From Fodinicurvata sp. EGI_FJ10296 (GTDB taxonomy: Bacteria > Pseudomonadota > Alphaproteobacteria > DSM-16000 > Inquilinaceae): 64,000 bases of DNA. The notes beneath the pieces were generated by a model that was not told where the DNA came from, searched no databases, and was given only the letters and a program-made list of their open reading frames with translations. Location: contig NZ_JBFCVL010000001.1 in the NCBI RefSeq assembly GCF_040712075.1, forward strand, positions 131,501 to 195,500, read 5' to 3'. This document shows positions 36,253 through 45,184 of the stretch, piece after piece. Position 1 is the first letter of the stretch. Each line of letters opens with the position of its first letter. Made by a program: the position numbers and the translations under genes.

Positions 36253-37194
36253 GTGGCCCACATCAAGCCGAAAGGCTCCTTCGTCGCGCTCGTGACGCCG
36301 ATGAACACCGATGGCTCGATCGATTTCGAGGGTTTCCGCACGCTTCTGAACTGGCACGAGGAAAACGGCACCGAAGCCGTGCTCATCATGGGCTCGACCG
36401 GCGAGGTGTCGATGCTGTCGCCGGAGGAACGCCGCCAGATCATCACCGAAACGGCGAAGATGAAGTCTGGCCGCATGCTGTTCTATTACGGCTGCACCGG
36501 GAACAATACCGAGACGACCATCGACTATGTCCGCTATGCCAAAGCCGAGGGCGGCGACGGTGCGATCATCGCCGCACCGGCCTATATCTGCGCCGACAAC
36601 GACGCCATCACGGATTACGCATGGGAAGTCTGCGACGCCGTCGATTTTCCGATCGGGTTCTACAACAACCCGCCACGGGTGAAGACCGACCTGCACTGGA
36701 ACGACATCCTGAAGCTGGCCAGACATCCGAACATGGTCGTGCTGAAGGAATCGACGACCCGCGTCGGACAGGTCGCACAGGTTTGCGCGGCAAAGCCCGA
36801 CATGGCGATCATGTGCTGCTGCTCGCCCAATCTGGGGCTGGTGATCCCGACCATGGCGCTGGGCGGCGACGGCACCGCCAACATGACCGGCAACATCATC
36901 CCGCGCGAAATGGCCGTGATCTCGAAGAAGTGGGAAACCGGCGAAGACGCATTCGCCTGCCGCGAGGCGTGGCTGACCAACCTGCCGATGCTGCATTTCG
37001 CCTATTCCGCCATCAACCCGGTGGCGGTCAAGACGCTGATGCGCGCCATCGGCCTGCCCGCCGGCCCCTTGCGCAAGCCGTTGAAGCCGATCGACGGTCC
37101 GGCGCTGCAGGCCGGTCTGGATGCGGTGACACGTCTTGGTCTGGACCAGCGCTATGGCTTCAAGATCAACCCGTCGGCGATCGCCGCCGAGTAG
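36253..37194 (+). CDS. Dihydrodipicolinate synthase / N-acetylneuraminate lyase family protein
   Basis: A class I aldolase-fold enzyme of 313 residues from a GTG start preceded by AAAAGGGGA. Catalytic residues are present: the pyruvate-binding GSTGE at 47-51, Tyr137 in FYNNPPR and the Schiff-base Lys165 in VVLKEST. The family includes lyases, deaminases and dehydratases acting on keto acids, and members near amino-acid dehydrogenases often act in hydroxyproline or sugar-acid breakdown. Its place behind a TRAP importer suggests catabolism, not lysine synthesis. No hydroxyproline epimerase is nearby. Confidence 0.9.
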   Translation: MAHIKPKGSFVALVTPMNTDGSIDFEGFRTLLNWHEENGTEAVLIMGSTGEVSMLSPEERRQIITETAKMKSGRMLFYYGCTGNNTETTIDYVRYAKAEGGDGAIIAAPAYICADNDAITDYAWEVCDAVDFPIGFYNNPPRVKTDLHWNDILKLARHPNMVVLKESTTRVGQVAQVCAAKPDMAIMCCCSPNLGLVIPTMALGGDGTANMTGNIIPREMAVISKKWETGEDAFACREAWLTNLPMLHFAYSAINPVAVKTLMRAIGLPAGPLRKPLKPIDGPALQAGLDAVTRLGLDQRYGFKINPSAIAAE

Positions 37195-37198
37195 CGCC

Positions 37199-39508
37199 AT
37201 GACCGTTCGCACAACGACCAGCCTGTGCCACTGGGGCGCGTTCGACGCCACCGTCGATGACGGGCGGCTGACCGCCGCGCGCCCCTGGTCGGAGCCAAAC
37301 GCCGGGGCCGAGACCAGCCGGGCCGAGGCCAGCGGGGGCGCGGATCCCGACATGATCGGCGCCTGGCCGGATATGGTCTATTCGCCGCAGCGGATCGACC
37401 GCCCCCATGCCCGGCGGTCGTTCCTGAAGCACCGCCACAAGGCCGGCGGCGACGGGCGCGGCCGGACCGACGCCGACAACGAGATGGTGCCGATCAGTTG
37501 GGAGACGGCGCTGTCGATCGTCGCCGACGAGCTGACGCGCGTCTACGACGACCATGGCCCGGCATCGGTTTTCGGCGGGTCGTATGGCTGGTCGAGCGCC
37601 GGGCGTTTCCACCATGCCCGCACGCAGATCCGCCGCTTTCTGGCCGCCGCCGGCGGGTATACTGACCAGATCGGCAATTACAGCTGGGGGGCGGCTCACG
37701 CCATTCTGCCGCATGTGCTGGGCAGCGCCGACGCGGTGGCCGTGGCCGGCGCCGCGACCAGTTGGGAGTCGATCACACGGGAAACCGACACCGTTGTCGC
37801 GTTCGGCGGCCTGAACCCCAAGAACTGGCGCGTGACGTCTGGCGGCGCGGGCAATCACCAGATGCCGCGCTATCTGGACCAGGCGCGCGCCGCCGGTGTG
37901 GAATTCGTCATCCTGTCGCCGTTTGCCCAGGATGTGCCCGACGGCATCGACGCCCAGTGGATCGCCCCGCGCCCGAACAGCGACACCGCGATCATGCTGG
38001 CGCTGGCCCGACAGGCGGTCGTCGACGGCCGCGCCGACCGGTCATTCCTTGCGCGCCATGTCGAGGGGCACGAGCGATTCATCGCCTATCTTGCCGGTGA
38101 CACCGACGGCGTGGAGAAGTCGCTGGAGTGGGCGGCCGGGATCAGCGACCTGCCGGTCGCAACGCTGCAACAGCTTTGGCACAAGATCCGGCGTGGCCGT
38201 GTCATGCTGACTGCCTCGTGGTCGCTGCAACGCGCCGATCACGGCGAACAGCCTTATTGGGCTCTGATCGCGCTGGCCGCGATGCTGGGCCAGATCGGTC
38301 AGCCCGGCGGCGGTTTCTCCTTCGGCTATGGCTCGGTCAATGGTGTCGGGGCGTCGGCGCGCCGGGGTTATATCCCGTCCATGCGTGACCTGCCCAATCC
38401 GGCGAAAAGCGGCATTCCGGCGGCTGCCTTTACCGATGCCTTTCTAAATCCCGGCCGGGAAACCGCGTTCAACGGCCGGGCGCTGGTCTATCCGGATATC
38501 CGTCTGGTCTATTGGGCTGGCGGCAACCCGTTCCACCATGGCCAGGATCTGTTCCGCGTCGAACAGGCCTGGCGCCGGCCGGAAACGGTCATCGTGCACG
38601 AACCCTGGTGGACGGCGACGGCGCGCCGCGCCGACATCGTGCTGCCGGCCACGACCAGCGCCGAACGCAACGATATCGGCGGTTCGTCCCGCGACCCGTT
38701 CGTCTTCTTCATGCCGAAACTGATCGAGCCGGTCGGCGCGGCGCGCGACGATTTCGACATACTGCGCGATCTGGCCGGACACCTTGGGTGCCGGTCGACC
38801 TTCGACGAGGGCCGCGACGAGGACGCATGGCTGCGCCATCTGTGGTCGCGGACGCAGGACCAGGGGGCTCGCGACGGCGTGTCCGTGCCGGATTTCGAGA
38901 CATTTCGCGACGCCGGCTATTGGCGCGTTCCCGCACAGGACCGGCCGGACGTGCTGCTGTCGGAGTTCCGCGCCGACCCCGATGCCCATGCGCTGGCCAC
39001 GCCGTCCGGCCGGATCGAGCTGTACTCGACCCGTATCGAGGGCTTCGGCTATGACGATTGCCCGCCCCACCCGGCCTGGATGGCGCCGGGCGAGTGGCTG
39101 GGCACGGCGGACGCTGACGAACTGCACCTGATCACCAACCAGCCGGCCAAACAACTGCACAGCCAGCTTTACCAGGCGCGCAAGTCCGACGCCCCGGCAA
39201 AGGTCGACATCAACGCCGCCGATGCCGAAGCGCGCGGGATCGGCGACGGCGACACCGTTCGGCTGTGGAATGCGCGCGGGGCCTGCCTCGCGACCGCACG
39301 GGTGGGCGATCAGCTGCGCCGCGGCGTGGTCGTGATGCCGACCGGCGCCTGGTTCGATCCCGACCCGGACGAACACGGGCTGGAGCGCAACGGGAACCCC
39401 AATGCCCTGACCGCGGACCGGACGACCTCCAGCCTCGGGCGGGCCTGCACCGCGCTGAGCGCTCTGGTCCGGGTGGCCCCATACTCGAACAATCACAACA
39501 AGGGATAA
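37199..39508 (+). CDS. Molybdopterin-dependent oxidoreductase (BisC/TorZ-like, cytoplasmic)
   Basis: A 769-residue Mo-bis(MGD) enzyme of the DMSO-reductase family. There is no Tat signal and no N-terminal Cys cluster motif, so it lacks the 4Fe-4S centre and works in the cytoplasm, as BisC does. Ser162 in NYSWGAAHAI is the predicted molybdenum ligand. Further cofactor-binding segments are VYWAGGNPFHHGQDL, the RADIVLPATTSAERND segment and a C-terminal cap domain with HLITNQPAKQLHSQLY. Related enzymes reduce S- or N-oxides (biotin or methionine sulfoxide, TMAO). It starts 4 bp after the aldolase gene. Confidence 0.92.
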   Translation: MTVRTTTSLCHWGAFDATVDDGRLTAARPWSEPNAGAETSRAEASGGADPDMIGAWPDMVYSPQRIDRPHARRSFLKHRHKAGGDGRGRTDADNEMVPISWETALSIVADELTRVYDDHGPASVFGGSYGWSSAGRFHHARTQIRRFLAAAGGYTDQIGNYSWGAAHAILPHVLGSADAVAVAGAATSWESITRETDTVVAFGGLNPKNWRVTSGGAGNHQMPRYLDQARAAGVEFVILSPFAQDVPDGIDAQWIAPRPNSDTAIMLALARQAVVDGRADRSFLARHVEGHERFIAYLAGDTDGVEKSLEWAAGISDLPVATLQQLWHKIRRGRVMLTASWSLQRADHGEQPYWALIALAAMLGQIGQPGGGFSFGYGSVNGVGASARRGYIPSMRDLPNPAKSGIPAAAFTDAFLNPGRETAFNGRALVYPDIRLVYWAGGNPFHHGQDLFRVEQAWRRPETVIVHEPWWTATARRADIVLPATTSAERNDIGGSSRDPFVFFMPKLIEPVGAARDDFDILRDLAGHLGCRSTFDEGRDEDAWLRHLWSRTQDQGARDGVSVPDFETFRDAGYWRVPAQDRPDVLLSEFRADPDAHALATPSGRIELYSTRIEGFGYDDCPPHPAWMAPGEWLGTADADELHLITNQPAKQLHSQLYQARKSDAPAKVDINAADAEARGIGDGDTVRLWNARGACLATARVGDQLRRGVVVMPTGAWFDPDPDEHGLERNGNPNALTADRTTSSLGRACTALSALVRVAPYSNNHNKG

Positions 39509-39516
39509 CGGCAGTC

Positions 39517-40296
39517 ATGGAACTGGGACTCAAGGGGCGCAAGGCGCTATTGACCGGCGCCAGCAAAGGCATGGGCAAGGCCTGCGCGCTGGCCCTGTCG
39601 CGTGAAGGCGTCGACGTGACGATTGTCGCCCGCACGGCGGCAACACTCGAAGCCACCGCCGACGACATCCGCAGCCAGACCGGCGGCCGCGTCACCCCCG
39701 TTCCGGCCGACATAACGACAGCGGCGGGGCGGGCCGCCGCGCTGGCCGCCTGTCCGGCGCCGGATATCCTGCTGAACAACGCCGCCGGCAAGCCGCCCGG
39801 CGATTTCCACGACTGGACCCGCGACGACTGGATCGCGGCGCTGGACCTGATGATGCTGGCCCCGATCGAGATGATCAAGGCCACCGTCGACGGCATGCAG
39901 GAACGCCGCTTCGGCCGGATCGTCAATATCGCCTCGCGCAGCGTCAAGATCGCCCAGCCGGAACTGGGGCTGTCGAACGGCGCGCGCTCGGGTCTGGTCG
40001 GCTTCGTCGCCGGGATCGCGCGGAAGACGGTCGCCCATAACGTGACCATCAACACGCTGCTGCCGGGGATTTTCGACACCGATGCCCAGCGCGAGCACCT
40101 CCAGGGCATGCTGGCCAGCACCGGCAAGACCTTCGATCAGCTCTGGCAGGAACGCGAGCAGTCGAACCCGGCAAAGCGCTATGGCCAGCCAGAAGAAATC
40201 GCCGCCTATTTCGCCTTTCTCTGCAGCGCCCATGCCGGGTATATCACCGCCCAGAACCTGCTGATCGACGGCGGCAGCTATCCCGGCACCTATTGA
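39517..40296 (+). CDS. SDR-family oxidoreductase with an altered active site
   Basis: A 259-residue Rossmann-fold short-chain dehydrogenase. The NAD(P)-binding TGASKGMGKACALAL (13-27) and the LLNNAAGKPPG segment are normal. The catalytic YxxxK is replaced: the aligned segment is GLSNGARSGLVG, giving Ser and Arg in place of Tyr and Lys. The surrounding IVNIASRSVKI strand is retained. A FabG-like subgroup shares this SNGAR form, so the loss is probably old and functional activity is uncertain. It lies between the molybdoenzyme and DadA-like genes in one operon. Confidence 0.88.
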   Translation: MELGLKGRKALLTGASKGMGKACALALSREGVDVTIVARTAATLEATADDIRSQTGGRVTPVPADITTAAGRAAALAACPAPDILLNNAAGKPPGDFHDWTRDDWIAALDLMMLAPIEMIKATVDGMQERRFGRIVNIASRSVKIAQPELGLSNGARSGLVGFVAGIARKTVAHNVTINTLLPGIFDTDAQREHLQGMLASTGKTFDQLWQEREQSNPAKRYGQPEEIAAYFAFLCSAHAGYITAQNLLIDGGSYPGTY

Positions 40297-40327
40297 TCTT
40301 CTCGCAAATCCGCAACGGTAGCGCTCC

Positions 40328-41569
40328 ATGCATGTGATCGTGATCGGCGCCGGCGTCGTCGGCGTAACGACGGCGTGGTATCTCGCCGACAATGGCCACG
40401 AGGTGACCGTCATCGACCGGGCGTCGGGTCCGGCGATGGAAACCAGCTTCGCCAATGCCGGCGGCGTCTGCCCCGGCTTCGCCGGTCCATGGGCGGCGCC
40501 CGGCATGCCGCTGAAGGCGCTGAAATGGATGTCCCAGGCCAGCGCGCCACTCAAGATCCGGCCCAGGGCCGACTTCCGGCAATGGCAGTGGCTGGCCCGG
40601 TTCACGGCCAACTGCACCGATGCCCGCTACGTGCGCAACAAGGCCCGCATGCAGCGCATGGCGCATTACAGCAAGGCATGTCTGGTGGCGTTGCGCCAGA
40701 AGACCGGGATCGCCTACGACCACGCGTCCGAAGGCGTGCTGCAGGTGTTCCGCACCGACGACGAAATGGAGGCCGGGGCGCGCAATGCCCAGGTGCTGGC
40801 CGAGCTTGAAATTCCGCACCAGGTATTGGGGCCGTCAGACCTCAGCGCCGTCGAACCGGCGCTGGCCAAAAGCGCCACGACGTTTACCGGCGGCCTGCAT
40901 CTGACCGACGACGAGACCGGCGACTGCCACCTGTTCTGCCAAAAGCTGGCCGCGCTGCTCGCCGAACGTGGCGTCGAGTTCAAGTTCGACACAGACGTGC
41001 GCACGCTGACGCGCGACGGCGGCCGCATCACCGGCGTCGTCGCCGACAGCGGCACCATCGCGGCCGACGCCTGTGTCGTGGCAACCGGGGCGTTCGCGGG
41101 GGAAATCCTGCGGCCGCTGGGCATCGCGACCACCGTCTATCCGGTCAAGGGCTATTCGCTGACCTGCGACTTGTCCGGAACCGAAGACGAGCAGGCGGCA
41201 TGCGCGCCGCGCTCGTCAATCATGGACGAACACTCAAAGGTCATGGTCACGCGCCTGGGCAGCCGCCTGCGCGCCGCCGGCGTCGCAGAACTGGCCGGGT
41301 TCGACCGCCGTCTGCCCAAAACGGCGACACAAGGCCTGCTCGACACCGTCAGGACGCTGTTTCCGGACGCCGCCGACTATGCCCGCCCGAACTTCTGGTG
41401 CGGCTTCCGGCCCATGACACCCGATGGCCCGGCCCGCATCGGCGCGACCCGGTTCGACAACCTGTTCCTCAACACCGGCCACGGCTCCAACGGCTGGACC
41501 CAGGCCTGCGGCACCTCGAAGGTCGTCGCCGATATCGTTTCGGGTCGACAGCCAGAGATCGAGGTCTAG
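40328..41569 (+). CDS. D-amino-acid dehydrogenase-like FAD oxidoreductase (DadA family)
   Basis: A 413-residue flavoprotein of the DAO superfamily that would oxidise an amino or imino acid and pass electrons to the quinone pool at the membrane. The FAD-binding motif VIGAGVVGVTTAWYLADNG is at residues 5-23. The family's substrate-domain segment PGFAGPWAAPGMPLKALKWM and the C-terminal FAD loop NLFLNTGHGSNGWTQACG are clear. It is the last gene of the TRAP cluster. The substrate need not be alanine. Confidence 0.92.
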   Translation: MHVIVIGAGVVGVTTAWYLADNGHEVTVIDRASGPAMETSFANAGGVCPGFAGPWAAPGMPLKALKWMSQASAPLKIRPRADFRQWQWLARFTANCTDARYVRNKARMQRMAHYSKACLVALRQKTGIAYDHASEGVLQVFRTDDEMEAGARNAQVLAELEIPHQVLGPSDLSAVEPALAKSATTFTGGLHLTDDETGDCHLFCQKLAALLAERGVEFKFDTDVRTLTRDGGRITGVVADSGTIAADACVVATGAFAGEILRPLGIATTVYPVKGYSLTCDLSGTEDEQAACAPRSSIMDEHSKVMVTRLGSRLRAAGVAELAGFDRRLPKTATQGLLDTVRTLFPDAADYARPNFWCGFRPMTPDGPARIGATRFDNLFLNTGHGSNGWTQACGTSKVVADIVSGRQPEIEV

Positions 41570-41582
41570 GTTTCCCACTCAG

Positions 41583-41606
41583 ACACAATACCGTCATCGA
41601 TTGTGT
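41583..41606. terminator. Possible terminator hairpin after the DadA-like gene
   Basis: ACACAAT and ATTGTGT are inverted repeats separated by 10 bp, 14 bp past the DadA-like stop codon. The stem is AT-rich and not followed by a long T-run, so termination is only a possibility. Confidence 0.3.
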
Positions 41607-41776
41607 TCCGGCATGTCACTTGCATCGCGGGCGCGTCTCGCCGATGGTCGCGGCGGGCGATTTCAGTCCGGAGCATGTTCCGCGCCGTTCACTCCGGCAA
41701 GCGAACTGAATCAAGTAACGTCCGAAATCGCTCAGCTCTTGTCGGGCCGGGCACTTCCGGATGAAGTGAGGTGAGA

Positions 41777-43042
41777 ATGACAATGACCGCAGCCACACGG
41801 CTGACGGCCGCCGGTTTCGTTGCCACTGCTGTGACCTTCGGTCCCGCACGGATGGGGTTTGGCCTGTTCCTGCCGGCTTTCCGCGAAGATTTCGCGCTTA
41901 CGACATCGACCGCCGGCATGATCGCGAGCGGGGGCTTTCTGGCGTTTCTCGTCGGGCTTCTGGCATCCGCCTGGATGGCGCGCCAATACAGCGCGCGGGT
42001 GCCGGTCATTGCCGGCGCCGTGCTCGCCTCGGTGGGCTTCACCGCGGTCGCGGCGGCCGGAGGTCCGATCCTTCTGGCCGTGGGGATCGCCCTTGCCGGC
42101 AGCAGCGCCGGGCTCTGCTGGGCCCCCTTCAACGACGCGGCCGAACGCGTTATGTCCGACAAGGAGCGGCCCAATGCGTTATCGGTGATCTCGACCGGCA
42201 CCACATTCGGGGTCGTCGCCGCAGCGGTGCTGGCGCAGGCCGTGATCATGGGGGCGCTGGACTGGCGCGGGGCGTGGGTTGGATTTGCCCTCAGCGGTCT
42301 CGTCCTGGCCGGGCTGGCGCGGGCAGGGCTGCCGTCGAAACGGGGCACGTCGCCGGCCGGCAAGGCCGTCGACGTAATCCTGAAAGTCGGCCGGACGGCC
42401 GTGATCACCGTGGAACCCAGCCCCAAGCCCGCCGCGGCCGAGACCAGCCTCGTGCGGCGCGGCGTGATGCCGCTCTATGCCTCGGCGCTGTGCTTCGGGA
42501 TGACGAACGCGATCTTTCTGTCGTTTGCGGCCGACCGGGTGGTGGTGGCGGGCGGATTGGCCGGAATGCCAAACGAGGCCGCCTCGGTCGTCATCTTTCT
42601 CGGCTATGGAATTTTCGGCGTTCTCGGGCTTGCGACGGGGCGGATCGAGGCCCGGATCGGGCTCGCCGCGCTGTTCTTCATGATCTTCGGGGCGGGGGCA
42701 CTGTCGCTTGTACTGATCGGCCTGACCCCGACATCCTGGGTCGGGGTGATCGCGGCCTCCGGGCTGCACGGCATGGCGATCATGATGGCGAGTGCGGTAT
42801 TTTCGTTCTGGAGCGTTCGGCTGTTCCCGGGGCGCAGCACACTTGGCTTTACGGCGGCCCTGCTGAGCATGGCGTCGGGCAGCGTGTTGGGGCCGGCGCT
42901 GGCAGGGCTGCTGGCCGCAGCACAGGGACCCGAGGTCATGTTCCTTGTCGCCGCCACCCCGTCACTCGCCGCGACGCTGTGGTTCGGGGCCAAACTGATG
43001 CGCGCGCGGCCACGCTTGCCGCCATTGCCGGACCAGGGATAG
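41777..43042 (+). CDS. MFS transporter (YbfB/YjiJ-like)
   Basis: A 421-residue major-facilitator protein with 12 predicted helices, arranged as two halves of six around a cytoplasmic loop at about residues 190-225. The N-terminal half has FGLFLPAFREDFALTTSTAG, and the family's helix-4/5 region reads LCWAPFNDAAERV. Start choice lies among GTG 41771, ATG 41777 and ATG 41783; GAGGTGAG precedes the second. It stands alone, 200 bp after the DadA-like gene, and could export or import a product of that cluster, but nothing fixes its substrate. Confidence 0.88.
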   Translation: MTMTAATRLTAAGFVATAVTFGPARMGFGLFLPAFREDFALTTSTAGMIASGGFLAFLVGLLASAWMARQYSARVPVIAGAVLASVGFTAVAAAGGPILLAVGIALAGSSAGLCWAPFNDAAERVMSDKERPNALSVISTGTTFGVVAAAVLAQAVIMGALDWRGAWVGFALSGLVLAGLARAGLPSKRGTSPAGKAVDVILKVGRTAVITVEPSPKPAAAETSLVRRGVMPLYASALCFGMTNAIFLSFAADRVVVAGGLAGMPNEAASVVIFLGYGIFGVLGLATGRIEARIGLAALFFMIFGAGALSLVLIGLTPTSWVGVIAASGLHGMAIMMASAVFSFWSVRLFPGRSTLGFTAALLSMASGSVLGPALAGLLAAAQGPEVMFLVAATPSLAATLWFGAKLMRARPRLPPLPDQG

Positions 43043-43266
43043 CAGGTCCGCGCCTATCCGTTTCATCGACCAACCGCGTTACAGCAAAAACCCCTCTTCC
43101 CCGGGGCCTCGCAGCGGCGTCCGGGGACCACACTTTCCACGCACTCCCGGCCCGCGATCACCCGCCAACCCCTATCAAAGAAAGGTCACCGGCAATGTAG
43201 ACTTTGCGGACATGAATGGCGCGGCTGCGTCACCAAAGGTTTCATCCGGCGTCCCGGTTGTGAAGC

Positions 43267-43560
43267 CTAAGCAGGGATATATTTTTTTACGTCAACGTCC
43301 TTTTCCCGCTCACGCATGTGAAATGCATCATAACGCGCCTGCATGCGGAGGAGCGTATCCATCTTTACGCCAAACGCCTTTTCAACGCGCAACGCCATTT
43401 CTGGAGAAAGCGAGGCTTTCTCGTTCAAGAGGCTGGAAAGTGCGGGCCGCCCAACACCAAGTGCTTCCGCGGCGGCGGTCACGGATAGATCGTCTGGCAA
43501 TACCGAGCGCCGTATAAATCCGCCCGGATGGGGGGGCTTCATGCCTATTTTAATAGCCAT
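43267..43560 (-). CDS. higA: HigA-family antitoxin
   Basis: A 97-residue XRE-type helix-turn-helix antitoxin. The family hallmark PPHPGGFIRR is at the N terminus and the HTH (LSVTAAAEALGVGRPALSSLLN) follows. It neutralises HigB and represses its own operon. It is the second gene of the pair, 23 bp after higB, the gene order typical of higBA. Its operator is most likely the 26-bp palindrome at 43892-43917. Confidence 0.93.
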   Translation of the reverse strand: MAIKIGMKPPHPGGFIRRSVLPDDLSVTAAAEALGVGRPALSSLLNEKASLSPEMALRVEKAFGVKMDTLLRMQARYDAFHMREREKDVDVKKYIPA

Positions 43561-43583
43561 AGCTCATACTCCGGACCGTGCCG

Positions 43584-43874
43584 TCAGTGGTAATCTTCGT
43601 AATCCACGTCATAAAGGTCGTTTTCATCCGCATCGTACCTGAACGTGATCCGCCAGTTGGGCGTGACGGCCAGGCTGTAGGTTCCTGCGCGGTCGCCGCC
43701 TAGAAGATGCGGCTTGTATTTCTGAAGATCGAAAACTTCTTCGATATCTTCCATATCGATCAGGAAGGCCATGATATCGGCGATCTTCGCCAGATAGTCC
43801 TGCGGAAGCCCCTTTGGGTTATTGGATTCGGCAAAGCGGCGCAGGCCCTTATGGCGAATATTCCTGATCTCCAT
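43584..43874 (-). CDS. higB: HigB-family toxin (RelE/ParE fold mRNA interferase)
   Basis: A 96-residue toxin of the HigB/RelE-ParE superfamily that cuts mRNA at the ribosome. It starts IRNIRHKGLRRFAE-like (MEIRNIRHKGLRRF). The core HLLGGDRAGTYSLAVTPNWR holds the basic residues used by the family, followed by ITFRYDADENDLYDVDYEDYH, the usual end. First gene of the higBA operon, with the operator-like palindrome 17 bp upstream of its start. Confidence 0.93.
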   Translation of the reverse strand: MEIRNIRHKGLRRFAESNNPKGLPQDYLAKIADIMAFLIDMEDIEEVFDLQKYKPHLLGGDRAGTYSLAVTPNWRITFRYDADENDLYDVDYEDYH

Positions 43875-43877
43875 ATC

Positions 43878-44210
43878 TCAATCTAGCGTACTGTATCGTG
43901 TTGCGCAACACGATACACAACTCGTGTCGGCGACCCATAGTCTGCGCAGCCCAGTTGCCACCCCCCGGCTTTGAGACGTGGGCGCCTGCTCGGCCTCCTC
44001 GGCTGTTGCATAAGGTGCAACAACTGCCTCGGCCGAGAGTTCTGCATCCTCAAAGATGGCCTTGATATGCCGCGAAATCACCGACTTGTCGCGACCGAAG
44101 AGGTCGGCGATCTGGCTCAGTGACAGCCAGACGGTGCCGTCTACGGCGCGTAGCCGGATTTCGGCCGCGCCGTCCTCGGTGCTGCAAAGGATGAATTCGC
44201 CTTCAGACAT
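43878..44210 (-). pseudogene. Truncated RhuM/Fic-like virulence protein fragment
   Basis: The first 65 or so residues match the N terminus of RhuM-family proteins: GEFILCSTEDGAAEIRLRA, then GTVWLSLSQIADLFGRDKSVISRHI, a DNA-binding-like domain. After about residue 70 (AEEAEQ) the sequence no longer resembles the family and runs out through the higBA operator palindrome, ending at 43878. Full-length relatives exceed 300 residues. I read it as a remnant cut when higBA or a larger segment arrived. Confidence 0.75.
43892..43917. promoter_or_regulatory. 26-bp perfect palindrome, candidate HigA operator
   Basis: The half-sites TGTATCGTGTTGC and GCAACACGATACA are exact reverse complements with no spacer. 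The palindrome ends 17 bp upstream of the higB start on the leftward strand, the expected place for the autoregulatory operator of a higBA operon. It lies within the 3' part of the broken rhuM frame. Confidence 0.75.
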
Positions 44211-44239
44211 CGACGCTCAGTTCCTTCAAATATCCAGCC

Positions 44240-44336
44240 ATTCGCCCCCCGAGGGGCAACGGCCGCCACCCCGCCGCGCATGCTATCGAACGGCAACGAA
44301 AGCGACAACAGGTTGTTTGATGCGGAATATTAATCA
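44240..44336. repeat. Dispersed repeat, copy 1
   Basis: About 95 bp that align with 55363-55470. Shared blocks include AGGGGCAACGGCCG, GCATGCTATCGAA and GACAA-AG-TTGTTT. It lies at the outer edge of the rhuM/higBA block, in a 197-bp gap before the pyrimidine-transporter operon. The function is unknown. Confidence 0.7.
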
Positions 44337-44407
44337 CCTTTTGGTAATCGTGACATGAGCCGGGCGCGGAGCCGGAAAAACGGAGCCGTTATTCTTTCAA
44401 CGACCAA

Positions 44408-45184
44408 TCACCCGCTCGGCTCCGTAAAGCGCCGCGTTAGCGCCGTGGCGGCGCGGTCGATTGCCAGATACAAGAGCACCGTGAACGCCGCGAGCGCGAA
44501 CAGGGCGGCGAACATCAGATCGGTTTGTGCCCGGCCGTTGGCGAGCAGCATCAGATAGCCCAGCCCCTTTGACGCTCCGACCCATTCGCCGATCACCGCG
44601 CCGAAGGGCGCATAGACAGCCGCCAATCTCAGGCCCGAGGCCAGCGATGGCAGGGCATGCGGGGCGCGCAGAAGAAACAGCGTGCGATGATGCGGCGCGC
44701 CCATCACCTGCGCCAGATCGAGCCACGCCCGGGGCGTGCGCATCAGCCCGTCAAAGAACGACGAGGCCACCGGGAAATAGATGATCAGCATCACCATGAC
44801 GATCTTCGAGCCCATGCCATAGCCGAGCCAGAGCGTCAGGATCGGCGCCAGCGCGAAGATCGGGATCGCCTGCGCAAAGACCAGGATCGGCCGCATGACG
44901 AGGCGGGCCATGGGCGACATCGCCAGTTGCAGCGCCGTCACCACGCCCAGCGCCGTGCCGAGCACGAGGCCCGTCAGGATCTGGCCATAGGTCACCCAGG
45001 CGTTCTCGATAATGATGTCGCTGGAATTCACCAGCGCCTGCCAGACCCGTGTCGGCCCGGGCAGGATGAAATGCGGCACCCCCGTCGCCCAGACGAGTGT
45101 CTGCCAAAGCCCGACGGCGACGGCGAAGACGGCCATGCCGCGCAGCAGCGACGCCAGCGGGCGGACCGTTGCGGCACCGGTCAT
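44408..45184 (-). CDS. thiX: ABC transporter permease, pyrimidine (HMP) uptake
   Basis: A 258-residue BPD_transp_1 permease of the NitT/TauT type. The ATPase-contacting EAA-like loop is seen around MGAPHHRTLFLLRAPHALPSLASGLRLA. It is the third gene of a leftward operon behind a TPP riboswitch; the start overlaps the ATPase stop by 4 bp. The riboswitch makes a thiamine precursor, such as hydroxymethylpyrimidine or its salvageable analogue, the probable substrate. Confidence 0.85.
   Translation of the reverse strand: MTGAATVRPLASLLRGMAVFAVAVGLWQTLVWATGVPHFILPGPTRVWQALVNSSDIIIENAWVTYGQILTGLVLGTALGVVTALQLAMSPMARLVMRPILVFAQAIPIFALAPILTLWLGYGMGSKIVMVMLIIYFPVASSFFDGLMRTPRAWLDLAQVMGAPHHRTLFLLRAPHALPSLASGLRLAAVYAPFGAVIGEWVGASKGLGYLMLLANGRAQTDLMFAALFALAAFTVLLYLAIDRAATALTRRFTEPSG

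Noticed and set aside
36253-41569. Hydroxyproline catabolic operon
   Set aside because: The DHDPS-family and DadA-like genes fit, but no 4-hydroxyproline epimerase or ketoglutarate semialdehyde dehydrogenase is present, and the Mo enzyme and SDR do not belong to that pathway.
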